32,566 bases of DNA, from contig CAYFHQ010000034.1 in assembly GCA_964342805.1 (NCBI GenBank), forward strand, positions 1 to 32,566, in the 5' to 3' direction. The stretch's first letter is position 1. Every line of letters begins with the position of its first letter. Positions 8,078 to 14,808 of the stretch are shown here, one piece after another. A model generated the notes under the pieces. It was not told where the DNA came from, did no database searches, and saw only the letters and a list, made by a program, of their open reading frames with translations. A program made the translations under genes and the position numbers. This DNA comes from CAYFHQ01 sp964342805 (GTDB taxonomy: Bacteria > Bacillota > Clostridia > Peptostreptococcales > Acidaminobacteraceae).

Positions 8078-8919
8078 TTTGTCCGCCTTTCGTAAACGAT
8101 TTCAATGCCTTTCGAAATACAATAGTCTTTCGCAAGAGGTGTGAGCAGTTGGTCGGCCCTGACGGTAATCTCCTTTACGCCCCCCATTTGTCTCAGGGAT
8201 TGTTCAGAAATCAGGCGGTCATGGGCTGACTTGGCTGTACCTCGTATTTGTGTTTTTTTCTCCTGCTGACGGGCCACGGGTTTTCTTTCTTCCCTTTTCC
8301 CCTTGGCAGGTGGTCGTTTTTCTTCACAAATGATCAACTGACCATAGTCGTGGTGGTCTATGAAATGGGCCCCAAAACCAGTAACGGTTTTTAAGTGGCC
8401 TTCCATGACCTTTTTCATGGCCTTGTTCTGGTCAATACAGAACCAGCCATGCATGATGGAAGCAACATTGACTATGACTTTAACACCCGTCACCATACTC
8501 TGCCAAAGAAGAACCGAAGGCAGGTCGTCTTGAACACCAACTGCGCACTTGGCTAAGTGGTTTTGGGTCAAGTTGGGTGCAATCAAAATATCTGTCGACT
8601 TAATTAACGCTTGTAGTTTGTCATAGTCCGTGTCGTCATAAACACGAAATGGCTTGAGTCGATCCAGTGGACTGGTTCCAAGAATACGCTTCGCAGCACT
8701 GGACATGACTACGGAAAGGGCAAAGCCTCTCAGTTTCAGTGCTTCCAGCTCTGCGAGCGCATCGGATAATTCAATATTGGAACCTGTCAGTAGGACCGTG
8801 ATTCGACCGTTTGTTGGCGCGGACTTTGAACCCGTGGATGTACCAATAAGTTCTTCTCCTTGATACACCGGGATGGCTAAGGCCCCGAAGGCTTTTTCAA
8901 TGCGTTCCCGCTGATTCAT
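8074..8919 (-). CDS. Microcompartment-associated flavoprotein
   Basis: A 281-residue protein. Residues about 38-200 look like the Flavoprotein fold (PF02441): the strand-loop ITVLLTGSNIELSDAL, a mid-domain ILIAPNLTQNHLAKCA segment and a conserved VASIMHG stretch. A charged linker (about 201-235, rich in K, R, E, P) leads to a C-terminal module LLTPLAKDYCISKGIEIVYE of a type I associate with other BMC proteins. The N-terminal ERIEKAFGAL stretch could be an amphipathic targeting helix. It lies between shell genes with a 4-base overlap to BMC-P. Its role is unknown; it might bind FMN for the UbiX/UbiD pair or act as a redox protein. The fold is a moderately firm call and the function is not known. 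Confidence 0.75.
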   Translation of the reverse strand: MNQRERIEKAFGALAIPVYQGEELIGTSTGSKSAPTNGRITVLLTGSNIELSDALAELEALKLRGFALSVVMSSAAKRILGTSPLDRLKPFRVYDDTDYDKLQALIKSTDILIAPNLTQNHLAKCAVGVQDDLPSVLLWQSMVTGVKVIVNVASIMHGWFCIDQNKAMKKVMEGHLKTVTGFGAHFIDHHDYGQLIICEEKRPPAKGKREERKPVARQQEKKTQIRGTAKSAHDRLISEQSLRQMGGVKEITVRADQLLTPLAKDYCISKGIEIVYERRTK

Positions 8920-8956
8920 TTAGGACTCCCTTCGTCCGTTCCTTAAAACGCCCTTT

Positions 8957-9235
8957 TTACGATTCGCTACCTAGAATGACACGTTCAACTTCAGAGTGTG
9001 GTCTTGGAATAACGTGTACAGAGTATAGCTCGCCTACACGTGCAGCTGCGTCAGCACCAGCGTCCGTAGCAGCCTTAACAGCACCTACGTCACCACGTAC
9101 CATAACAGTCACAAGACCGAAACCGATTTTTTCGTAACCAACGATTGTAACGTTAGCTGCCTTTACCATTGCGTCGGCTGCTTCAATCGCACCAACAAGA
9201 CCTTTAGTTTCCACAAGACCCAATGCTTGAGACAT
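8957..9235 (-). CDS. BMC-H hexameric shell protein
   Basis: A 92-residue single-domain BMC protein of the PduA/EutM class: MSQALGLVETKGLVGAIEAADAM start, then VGYEKIGFGLVTVMVRGDVGAV (about 32-53) and the end motif HVIPRPHSEVE. Hexamers tile the shell facets, and the pore loop is the GFG segment near 38-40. AGGAGG lies seven bases before the ATG. High-expression codon use compared with its neighbours suggests this is the major shell tile. Confidence 0.97.
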   Translation of the reverse strand: MSQALGLVETKGLVGAIEAADAMVKAANVTIVGYEKIGFGLVTVMVRGDVGAVKAATDAGADAAARVGELYSVHVIPRPHSEVERVILGSES

Positions 9236-9267
9236 AATTCTTCCTCCTATAAGTCGACTTACACAGT

Positions 9268-9672
9268 TTATTCGTTGTCTGCTTGGTCAGCTTTTTTAGA
9301 CGGTGTCGTCTTTGCTGGCTTTGCAGGTTCTTCTACCTTTACAGGTTCGACAGCTTGATCGTCATTTCCTTTGCTCGGCTCTTTTTTAAAGCTACCGACC
9401 AACTTGGCCACATCCCCGTGGGGACGAGGAATCACGTGCCAGGAAATCACTGTGCCGACCTTCTTTGCTTCTTCAACTCCGGCTTCTACTGCCGCTTGGA
9501 CCGCTGCCACCTGGCCGGAAAGGTTGAGTGTAACACTGACCACCTTGCCTACGCCAATGACTTTTTCCACACCAATGCATTCCACATCAGCTGTATCGGT
9601 CGCTGCATCCAGTGCCGCTGCGGCTGGCGTTAAGCCAATCGTTTCAATTACCCCTAAGGCTTCACCGTACAT
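9268..9672 (-). CDS. BMC-H shell protein with charged C-terminal tail
   Basis: A 134-residue shell protein. Residues 1-92 are a BMC domain (EALGVIETIGLTPAAAALDAA start, GVEKVIGVGKVVSVTLNLSG, and HVIPRPHGDV), and residues about 95-134 are a low-complexity tail rich in Pro, Lys, Glu and Asp. The pore region (VIGVGK) differs from the other two BMC-H proteins. Tails like this can project from the shell face and bind cargo or other proteins, but that is inference. GGGAGG lies eight bases before the ATG. Confidence 0.95.
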   Translation of the reverse strand: MYGEALGVIETIGLTPAAAALDAATDTADVECIGVEKVIGVGKVVSVTLNLSGQVAAVQAAVEAGVEEAKKVGTVISWHVIPRPHGDVAKLVGSFKKEPSKGNDDQAVEPVKVEEPAKPAKTTPSKKADQADNE

Positions 9673-9687
9673 GGATTACACCTCCCG

Positions 9688-10089
9688 CTACTTGCGAACG
9701 TCTCGGATAAAATCCTGCAGCTTCACTGCGCCACCCGACTTGGTCGTCGACCGCACTGGGGAAGTCTGCTTGCCTGGATTTGATTTTCCGATCCATTCAT
9801 TCAGTGATTGTGCCCGCTGTTCCTTGAGTCGCTCTTGGTGAGACACATAAGAGGACGTTTCCTTCTTTTGTGCCACCGGCTTTTGATGGGCCGGTCGAGC
9901 CTGACTTCTTGGACTAGATGGTTTGTCTTTGCGAATCAGTCCCGTCAAGGTTTGCACCTGCTTGTCGTTGAGGTGCAAGTCTTGAGGTTTGTTGGAATGT
10001 TCCGCATTGGACCCGGGCTCAAATGTCTTCATGTTGCCACACCGCGCTACCATGTTGGCCATGATCCGCTTGGTTAACTCATTGGCCAT
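9688..10089 (-). CDS. Unrecognised linker-like protein within the shell gene cluster
   Basis: I do not recognise this 133-residue basic protein. It has short predicted helices separated by Pro/Ser/Lys/Gln-rich, probably disordered linkers: about 4-17 (ELTKRIMANMVARC), 38-54, 81-102 (ending SLNEWIGK) and a C-terminal segment AVKLQDFIRDVRK (121-133). This layout, plus its place between BMC-H genes, resembles scaffold or adaptor proteins of microcompartments such as CcmN or CsoS2 in logic, not in sequence. The terminal helix could be an encapsulation peptide. AAGGAGG lies five bases before the ATG, so it is surely translated. No membrane segment and no enzyme motif is visible. Confidence 0.85.
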   Translation of the reverse strand: MANELTKRIMANMVARCGNMKTFEPGSNAEHSNKPQDLHLNDKQVQTLTGLIRKDKPSSPRSQARPAHQKPVAQKKETSSYVSHQERLKEQRAQSLNEWIGKSNPGKQTSPVRSTTKSGGAVKLQDFIRDVRK

Positions 10090-10099
10090 TTAGCCCTCC

Positions 10100-10366
10100 T
10101 TAGTCAAATAGGATATCCATTTCGTCATCCGGTCTAGGGATGACGTTGATTCCGATGACGTCGGCCATGTGAGATGCGCCGTCCTTGGCCGCCGCTACTG
10201 CTGATTGAACGGCAGCGACTTCACCTTCCACAACCACTGCAATAACGCCAGAACCCACGACATTAAAGTCACGAACCGTAACGTTTGCAGCCTTCACCAT
10301 AATATCAGCGGCATAGGTAGCAGCAACGTAGCTGCGGATTTCGAAGAATCCAAGTGCTTGTCTCAT
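10100..10366 (-). CDS. BMC-H hexameric shell protein
   Basis: An 88-residue BMC domain protein: RQALGFFEIRSYVAATYAAD start, VVGSGVIAVVVEGEVAAV core, and NVIPRPDDEMDILFD end. The pore segment is VGSG, as in some PduA-like pores that pass small polar molecules. It is the first shell gene of the operon, 11 bases after the UbiD stop, with AAGGAGG six bases before its ATG. The acidic C-terminus differs from the other two BMC-H copies. Confidence 0.96.
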   Translation of the reverse strand: MRQALGFFEIRSYVAATYAADIMVKAANVTVRDFNVVGSGVIAVVVEGEVAAVQSAVAAAKDGASHMADVIGINVIPRPDDEMDILFD

Positions 10367-10377
10367 GGCTGCCCTCC

Positions 10378-11727
10378 TTATGACTTGCCAAAGAATTTCT
10401 CAAGATCGATCTGGTCATATCCTGGAATTCTGGCTTTTTCAAACTTTTTACCTTCCGGCCCCAGTGGTTTGGTGGCGTCGATACCCATCTTGTCTGAGGT
10501 GTTATTGATCAGGTGGGATGGATCTAGGCCAGTGCCCATGGCACCTGGAATGATCATGACGTCCTTGTCTGCCTGAACACGGGCAGCGATGGCACCTTCT
10601 ACGTCGTCTGGATTGAAGACATCGATGTCGTCATCGAAAATGACCACGTGCTTCATGTCCTTAGAACTGGATAGGGCTCCGATGATCGCAGTCCGGGCGT
10701 CTCCAGGACCCTTCTTATGTATGGAAACCAGTCCATGGAATCGGCAACCTGCGCCAATGGTTACATTGACATCCTTCACGGAAACCAGACGGTCCACATG
10801 GGCATACAGCTCCACGTCACGAATGAGTCCGTTGGATAGGTGTTCTTCCTTACAAGGAGCAGAGATCTGCATAATTGGATTGTTTCTGTGTAAAATAGCG
10901 TTAACCCGCATGATGGGGTGGTCCTTGACCTGGCCGTAGTAGCCCATGAGTTCCCCAAAGGGGCCCTCCACTTCAGACTCGTTGTAAGGGATAATCCCTT
11001 CCAGAACGATCTCTGCGTGGGCTGGTACTTCGAGGTCAACCGTCTTACACTTGACAAGTTCCAGTGGTTCCCCCCGCAGGGCACTGTCAATCCAGTGCTT
11101 GTCCACGCCGTATAGGGACGTTGACACCTGAGAAGCTAAGCAGTAGGTGTGATCATATCCAAGGACGATGGCAACTTCCAGGTCCTTTTTCCGTTCTCTT
11201 AGCTTGGCCATTTGTCCAGAAAGATGGGGGGAGGTCACCAGGACAGACAGGTTGTTTCCTCCGTTGAACTGCATGCGACGGATGGAAGTGAACACCTTGC
11301 CATTGTCCGGGTCCTTTACCACCATAATGCCAGCCGTGATAAAGCTGGACGAGTCATCCTCGTGGAAGGTCGGCATGGGGATTAATTTATCTAATTGAAT
11401 GTTGCGGGTGATTACATTTTCAAGTACAGGGCCATCCCGAAGGATCTTGGGTGGTTGCGGGTTAGCAATGGCATTCATATACTTATGGATGCGCTCTTCC
11501 CGATTGGTCCCAGTGAGGTCGTAAAACATCTCCCTGTCCCCAAACATCCCACCGATGATCGGCATGTTTGCGCCCTTTACGTTATTAAATAGCACCGGCT
11601 GAGCGTTGCCGAGCTTTTCTAAAATTCCACCTAGTTCAAACTTCGGATCTACAGCTACGTCGGTTTCCAGTAAGCCGTACTTTTCACGAAGAGGTCCTAG
11701 GACGGAACGAAGCATTTGCTTTTCCAA
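10378..11727 (-). CDS. UbiD-family prenyl-FMN decarboxylase
   Basis: A 449-residue UbiD-family (de)carboxylase. Visible family features are the SIRRMQFNGGNNLSV segment (prFMN binding side) and EGPFGELMGYYG, whose two Glu match the conserved catalytic E-x4-E pair. The start is TTG at 11727, because AGGAGG lies eight bases upstream of it; the GTG at 11736 would overlap its own ribosome site. UbiD enzymes need prenylated FMN made by UbiX, encoded directly upstream. In this operon the natural substrate is 4-amino-5-imidazolecarboxylate, giving 4-aminoimidazole and CO2 in xanthine fermentation. That substrate is inferred from context; family members act on many aromatic and heteroaromatic acids. 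Confidence 0.9.
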   Translation of the reverse strand: MEKQMLRSVLGPLREKYGLLETDVAVDPKFELGGILEKLGNAQPVLFNNVKGANMPIIGGMFGDREMFYDLTGTNREERIHKYMNAIANPQPPKILRDGPVLENVITRNIQLDKLIPMPTFHEDDSSSFITAGIMVVKDPDNGKVFTSIRRMQFNGGNNLSVLVTSPHLSGQMAKLRERKKDLEVAIVLGYDHTYCLASQVSTSLYGVDKHWIDSALRGEPLELVKCKTVDLEVPAHAEIVLEGIIPYNESEVEGPFGELMGYYGQVKDHPIMRVNAILHRNNPIMQISAPCKEEHLSNGLIRDVELYAHVDRLVSVKDVNVTIGAGCRFHGLVSIHKKGPGDARTAIIGALSSSKDMKHVVIFDDDIDVFNPDDVEGAIAARVQADKDVMIIPGAMGTGLDPSHLINNTSDKMGIDATKPLGPEGKKFEKARIPGYDQIDLEKFFGKS

Positions 11728-11747
11728 GTGGCACACCTCCTGGTTAC

Positions 11748-12305
11748 CTATTCCCAGCGTTTAAACAGTCCGGCGTCGATCCCCAGTTGGTCCAGGGCTC
11801 TACCCACCATAATTGCAACAATATCCTCCAGCGTTTCAGGCAAGTGATAAAAGCCCGGTGCTGCAGGGAGAATGGTTGCTCCGGCTTCCGCCAGTTTTTT
11901 CATGTTATCCAGATGAACAAGCGTCAGTGGTGTTTCCCGGGGGACAATCACCAATTTGCGTTTTTCTTTCAGGGTAACGTCGGCTGCTCTTTGGATTAGG
12001 TTCAGACTGAGGCCGTTGGCAATTGCGCCAAGGGTATTCATGGAACATGGAATAATGATCATGCCGTCAGTCTTAAAGGACCCACTGGCAACTGCTGCTG
12101 CCAAGTTGTCCTTTTCATAGAGGACAGTGGACAAGTCTCTGACTTCTGCCATGGAAATGCCACACTCATGATCCAGCACGTAGGCCCCCATCTTGGAGAC
12201 AACTACATGGGATTCCACACCCAGTTCCTTTAACGCAGTCAGTAGGGCAACTGCGTATATGGAGCAGCTACCCCCTGTTATCCCGACTACAATCCGTTTA
12301 TTCAT
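11748..12305 (-). CDS. ubiX: UbiX-family flavin prenyltransferase
   Basis: A 185-residue flavoprotein that joins a dimethylallyl group to FMN to make prFMN for UbiD. The N-terminal VGITGGS phosphate loop (7-13), IIPCSMNTLGAIANG (about 85-99), the VPRETPL loop (about 121-127) and the PAAPGFYH motif (about 147-154) are all present. No strong ribosome site precedes the ATG at 12305, which lies nine bases after the isochorismatase stop, so it may depend on coupled translation. Gene order UbiX then UbiD is typical and supports local use of the cofactor. Confidence 0.93.
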   Translation of the reverse strand: MNKRIVVGITGGSCSIYAVALLTALKELGVESHVVVSKMGAYVLDHECGISMAEVRDLSTVLYEKDNLAAAVASGSFKTDGMIIIPCSMNTLGAIANGLSLNLIQRAADVTLKEKRKLVIVPRETPLTLVHLDNMKKLAEAGATILPAAPGFYHLPETLEDIVAIMVGRALDQLGIDAGLFKRWE

Positions 12306-12314
12306 AAAGCAGAC

Positions 12315-12926
12315 TTATTCTACTTTGTTCTTCTGGTCACCGCCACCGATCCATGGATCTTCGCCACGGTCAATTGCGTCCATAAAGTCCTTCATGTCCT
12401 GAACCTTTGTGAAGATGGAAAGGTCATTTAGGCCATACTCGTGCATTTCCTGCGTCTTAGATGCACAACAGTCAGCTAGAGTAATTACACGGTAAGCGTT
12501 GTATAGGGCGTCAGACGCTGTGGAACGTACACATACATTTGTCCATACACCTGTTACAACAACTGTGTCTAGGTTCTCTTCACGTAGGTAAAGGTCTAGG
12601 TCCGTGTGGGCGAATGCAGAGTGACGACGCTTTGGAATCTTGTACTCGTCACCTTCTGGATAGAGCTCTTTAATGAAGTCAGAACCCCAAGTACCTGCAA
12701 CAGCGTGAACTGGACGTACACGGAAGTCAGCGTCATTCTTTCTGTGTGCTTCTTGAATGTGGATCAGCTGAACGTCGTCTTTGCCTTCAGCGTTACGTGC
12801 ACGAACCCACTTAAATAGTTCTTGTAGGTTAGGTACGATATCGTCGCCACCTGGGCAACGTAGGGGTGCTTTTTCACCGATAAAATCATTCAACATGTCG
12901 ATTACAACAATACCATATCTTGCCAT
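12315..12926 (-). CDS. Isochorismatase-fold amidohydrolase
   Basis: A 203-residue cysteine hydrolase with the complete catalytic triad of the family: D10 (VVIDMLNDF), K99 (IPKRRHSAF) and C132 (TNVCVRST), with a GVWTN cis-peptide region before the Cys. Relatives include N-carbamoylsarcosine amidase and the ureidoacrylate hydrolase RutB, which remove ureido groups. In this operon the expected substrate is 4-ureido-5-imidazolecarboxylate, giving 4-amino-5-imidazolecarboxylate, ammonia and CO2. AAGGAG lies eight bases before the ATG, and its codons look tuned for high expression. The substrate is inference; the fold and triad are plain. Confidence 0.92.
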   Translation of the reverse strand: MARYGIVVIDMLNDFIGEKAPLRCPGGDDIVPNLQELFKWVRARNAEGKDDVQLIHIQEAHRKNDADFRVRPVHAVAGTWGSDFIKELYPEGDEYKIPKRRHSAFAHTDLDLYLREENLDTVVVTGVWTNVCVRSTASDALYNAYRVITLADCCASKTQEMHEYGLNDLSIFTKVQDMKDFMDAIDRGEDPWIGGGDQKNKVE

Positions 12927-12987
12927 TTTGATTTCTCCTTCTTATAAAACCTTGTTCTGTGTTGTGCTTACTCTCTTGCTATTGAAG

Positions 12988-13016
12988 TCCACACGGCGGC
13001 CGGGCCGCCATGTGGA
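12988..13016 (-). other. G+C-rich hairpin between hydrolase genes
   Basis: TCCACA/TGTGGA (12988-12993 with 13011-13016) and GGCGG/CCGCC (12995-12999 with 13005-13009) form an 11-bp stem with one mismatch. No U tract follows on either strand, so it is unlikely to terminate. It may be a processing or stabilising structure in the polycistronic message. Confidence 0.6.
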
Positions 13017-13027
13017 TGAATTTGTGT

Positions 13028-14608
13028 TTACCAAGTACCCTTTACTTCTTCGTGGAATGTAGTTGGGTGAACAATTTTCTTTTCTAGCTTCTGAACAGAT
13101 ACACGCTTAGTGAACTGACCGAAACCTGGCTCTACTAGGATGCCTTTGATTTCTTGGATTTCACGCTTCACCTTGTCTGGGTTCTCCTTGCGGTGAGAAC
13201 GCTCGTACTCAGCTGACTGGCAATCAGGACGGTTGTTGAATACAACGTCGAAGTTGTCCATCTTAGGCAGTAGACCTTCTTGAGACTCGTCATATACCAT
13301 GTGGCCACGAACGATCGTCTTCACTGGCTTGCCCTTAAGCTTCATGCCGTGTAGTGGGTTGTACTTAGCCATTGTTACCTGAGCCTTCTGGTCAATCGTC
13401 CATTCTCTTTCTAGGTCGATAATGGAGAAGTCAGCGTCAGATCCAATGAACATAGCGCCCTTCTTAGGGTATATGCCGTAGTGCTTAGCAGCAGCAGAGC
13501 AAAGAACTTCTACCGTACGGCTTAGGCTTAGGCGACCCTTGTTTAGACCTTCAGAAATGATTACTGGAACCATTGTCTCTACGCCTGGGATACCTGGGAA
13601 TGCAGTCCAGATGTCCTTACCTGCTTTTTCAGACTCAATTTCGTATGGTGCGTGGTCTGTTGCCACGAAGTCGATAGAACCGTCAGCCAGTGCCTTCCAC
13701 TGTGCTTCGTTGTCCTTCTTAGAACGTAGTGGCGGAGCGATCTTAGCGAATGCGCCGTGCTCGCCCATAGCGTCAACAGCGTTTAGAGTTAGGTAGTGTG
13801 GGCAAGTTTCTGCCGTTACATCGATACCTCTGATCTTGGCGTCACGTACAAGCTGTGCGCCTACGCCAGAAGACATGTGTACGATGTGTAGACGACCGCC
13901 AGTGTGCTCAGCAAAGCTGATGCCCAGTTCGATCGCTACCTTTTCAGCCAGTGTGCTTCGTGCTTCCGCCCAAGCTGGACCATCCATACGGCCTGCTTCA
14001 CGGTACTTACGAACACTGTAGTCACACATAGCGAAGTTTTCTGCGTGGATACCCATGGCTAGGCCAGTCTTAGCAACTGCTTCAAATGCTTCAAGCATTT
14101 CAGGATCAGTTACTCGTGGGTATGTTGGTACGGAAGGCGTCATGTAAACCTTAAATGCTACAACACCCATGTCCGCTTGTTCTTGAACATTATGTAGCCA
14201 GCCGTTACGTACGTCTTCACCTGTTACACCACCCCACATGCAGAAGTCTACAAGGGCCTGTGGTGAACAGTGGTTCAATTTAATGTTAAGCTCATCAACA
14301 CTTCGTACAGAAGGTACGGAGCAACATGGCATATCAATAATGGTAGTGATACCACCGCTAGCGGCAGCCGCTGTACCCGTAAGGAATGTCTCACGGTGTC
14401 CAAATCCTTGGTACATAAAGTGTGTGTGGGAGTCAATACAACCTGGAAGCGTCAGGTGACCTTCCGCGTCAATAACTGTTTCTGCTGTAATACCTTCTAG
14501 AGTTGGTGCAAAACCTGCAATTTTTTCGTCCTTAACAAGGATATTTGTCATTACTGTGTCATCACCTTGTGGGATACTTGCATTTTTGACGATTACATCA
14601 TACTTCAT
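13028..14608 (-). CDS. Allantoinase/dihydropyrimidinase-like cyclic amidohydrolase
   Basis: A 526-residue enzyme of the cyclic amidohydrolase family with all binuclear metal ligands: H61 and H63 (DSHTHF), the carboxylated lysine K153 (AFKVYM), H188 (IHAEN), H244 (IVHMSS) and D318 (ATDHAPY); ETCPHYL (267-273) is also typical of allantoinases. These enzymes open cyclic amide rings. In this operon it is the best candidate for xanthine amidohydrolase, opening the pyrimidine ring of xanthine to 4-ureido-5-imidazolecarboxylate. Residues about 441-526 extend beyond the usual 440-460-residue length, with a charged helical stretch, and could be a microcompartment targeting tail. I chose ATG 14608 (AAGGAGG nine bases upstream) over an upstream extension to 14683. 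A generic pipeline would call it allantoinase, but no uricase or allantoate genes are present. Confidence 0.9.
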   Translation of the reverse strand: MKYDVIVKNASIPQGDDTVMTNILVKDEKIAGFAPTLEGITAETVIDAEGHLTLPGCIDSHTHFMYQGFGHRETFLTGTAAAASGGITTIIDMPCCSVPSVRSVDELNIKLNHCSPQALVDFCMWGGVTGEDVRNGWLHNVQEQADMGVVAFKVYMTPSVPTYPRVTDPEMLEAFEAVAKTGLAMGIHAENFAMCDYSVRKYREAGRMDGPAWAEARSTLAEKVAIELGISFAEHTGGRLHIVHMSSGVGAQLVRDAKIRGIDVTAETCPHYLTLNAVDAMGEHGAFAKIAPPLRSKKDNEAQWKALADGSIDFVATDHAPYEIESEKAGKDIWTAFPGIPGVETMVPVIISEGLNKGRLSLSRTVEVLCSAAAKHYGIYPKKGAMFIGSDADFSIIDLEREWTIDQKAQVTMAKYNPLHGMKLKGKPVKTIVRGHMVYDESQEGLLPKMDNFDVVFNNRPDCQSAEYERSHRKENPDKVKREIQEIKGILVEPGFGQFTKRVSVQKLEKKIVHPTTFHEEVKGTW

Positions 14609-14745
14609 TCCTATTGTCCTCCTTAGACTCTTTTGTACAGAGGGGCCCAAACCGCCCACCATAATGTGACATTCGGCCTTCAATCGTCATGTTATTCACA
14701 AAATTCAGTAAATAAAAAGACAACGATCAGCGTAGCTCACAGCAT

Positions 14746-14782
14746 GGTGGGCAGTGCAGCGCTATGTCTGCACCGCCCCGCC
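14746..14782 (-). other. Strong hairpin between formate-THF ligase and amidohydrolase genes
   Basis: On the minus strand GGCGGGGCGGTGCAG (14768-14782) pairs with CTGCACTGCCCACC (14746-14759), with one bulge and a G-U pair. The first U-rich stretch is about 25 bases further on, too far for a standard terminator. It is probably an mRNA processing or stability element, or a partial terminator that lowers expression of downstream genes. Confidence 0.6.
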
Positions 14783-14808
14783 TTGCTTGTTTGGTATTGA
14801 ACTTGAAA

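Noticed and set aside
13028..14608. Plain allantoin degradation
   Set aside because: No uricase, allantoicase, allantoate amidohydrolase or ureidoglycolate gene is present, and the remaining genes fit the imidazole route better.
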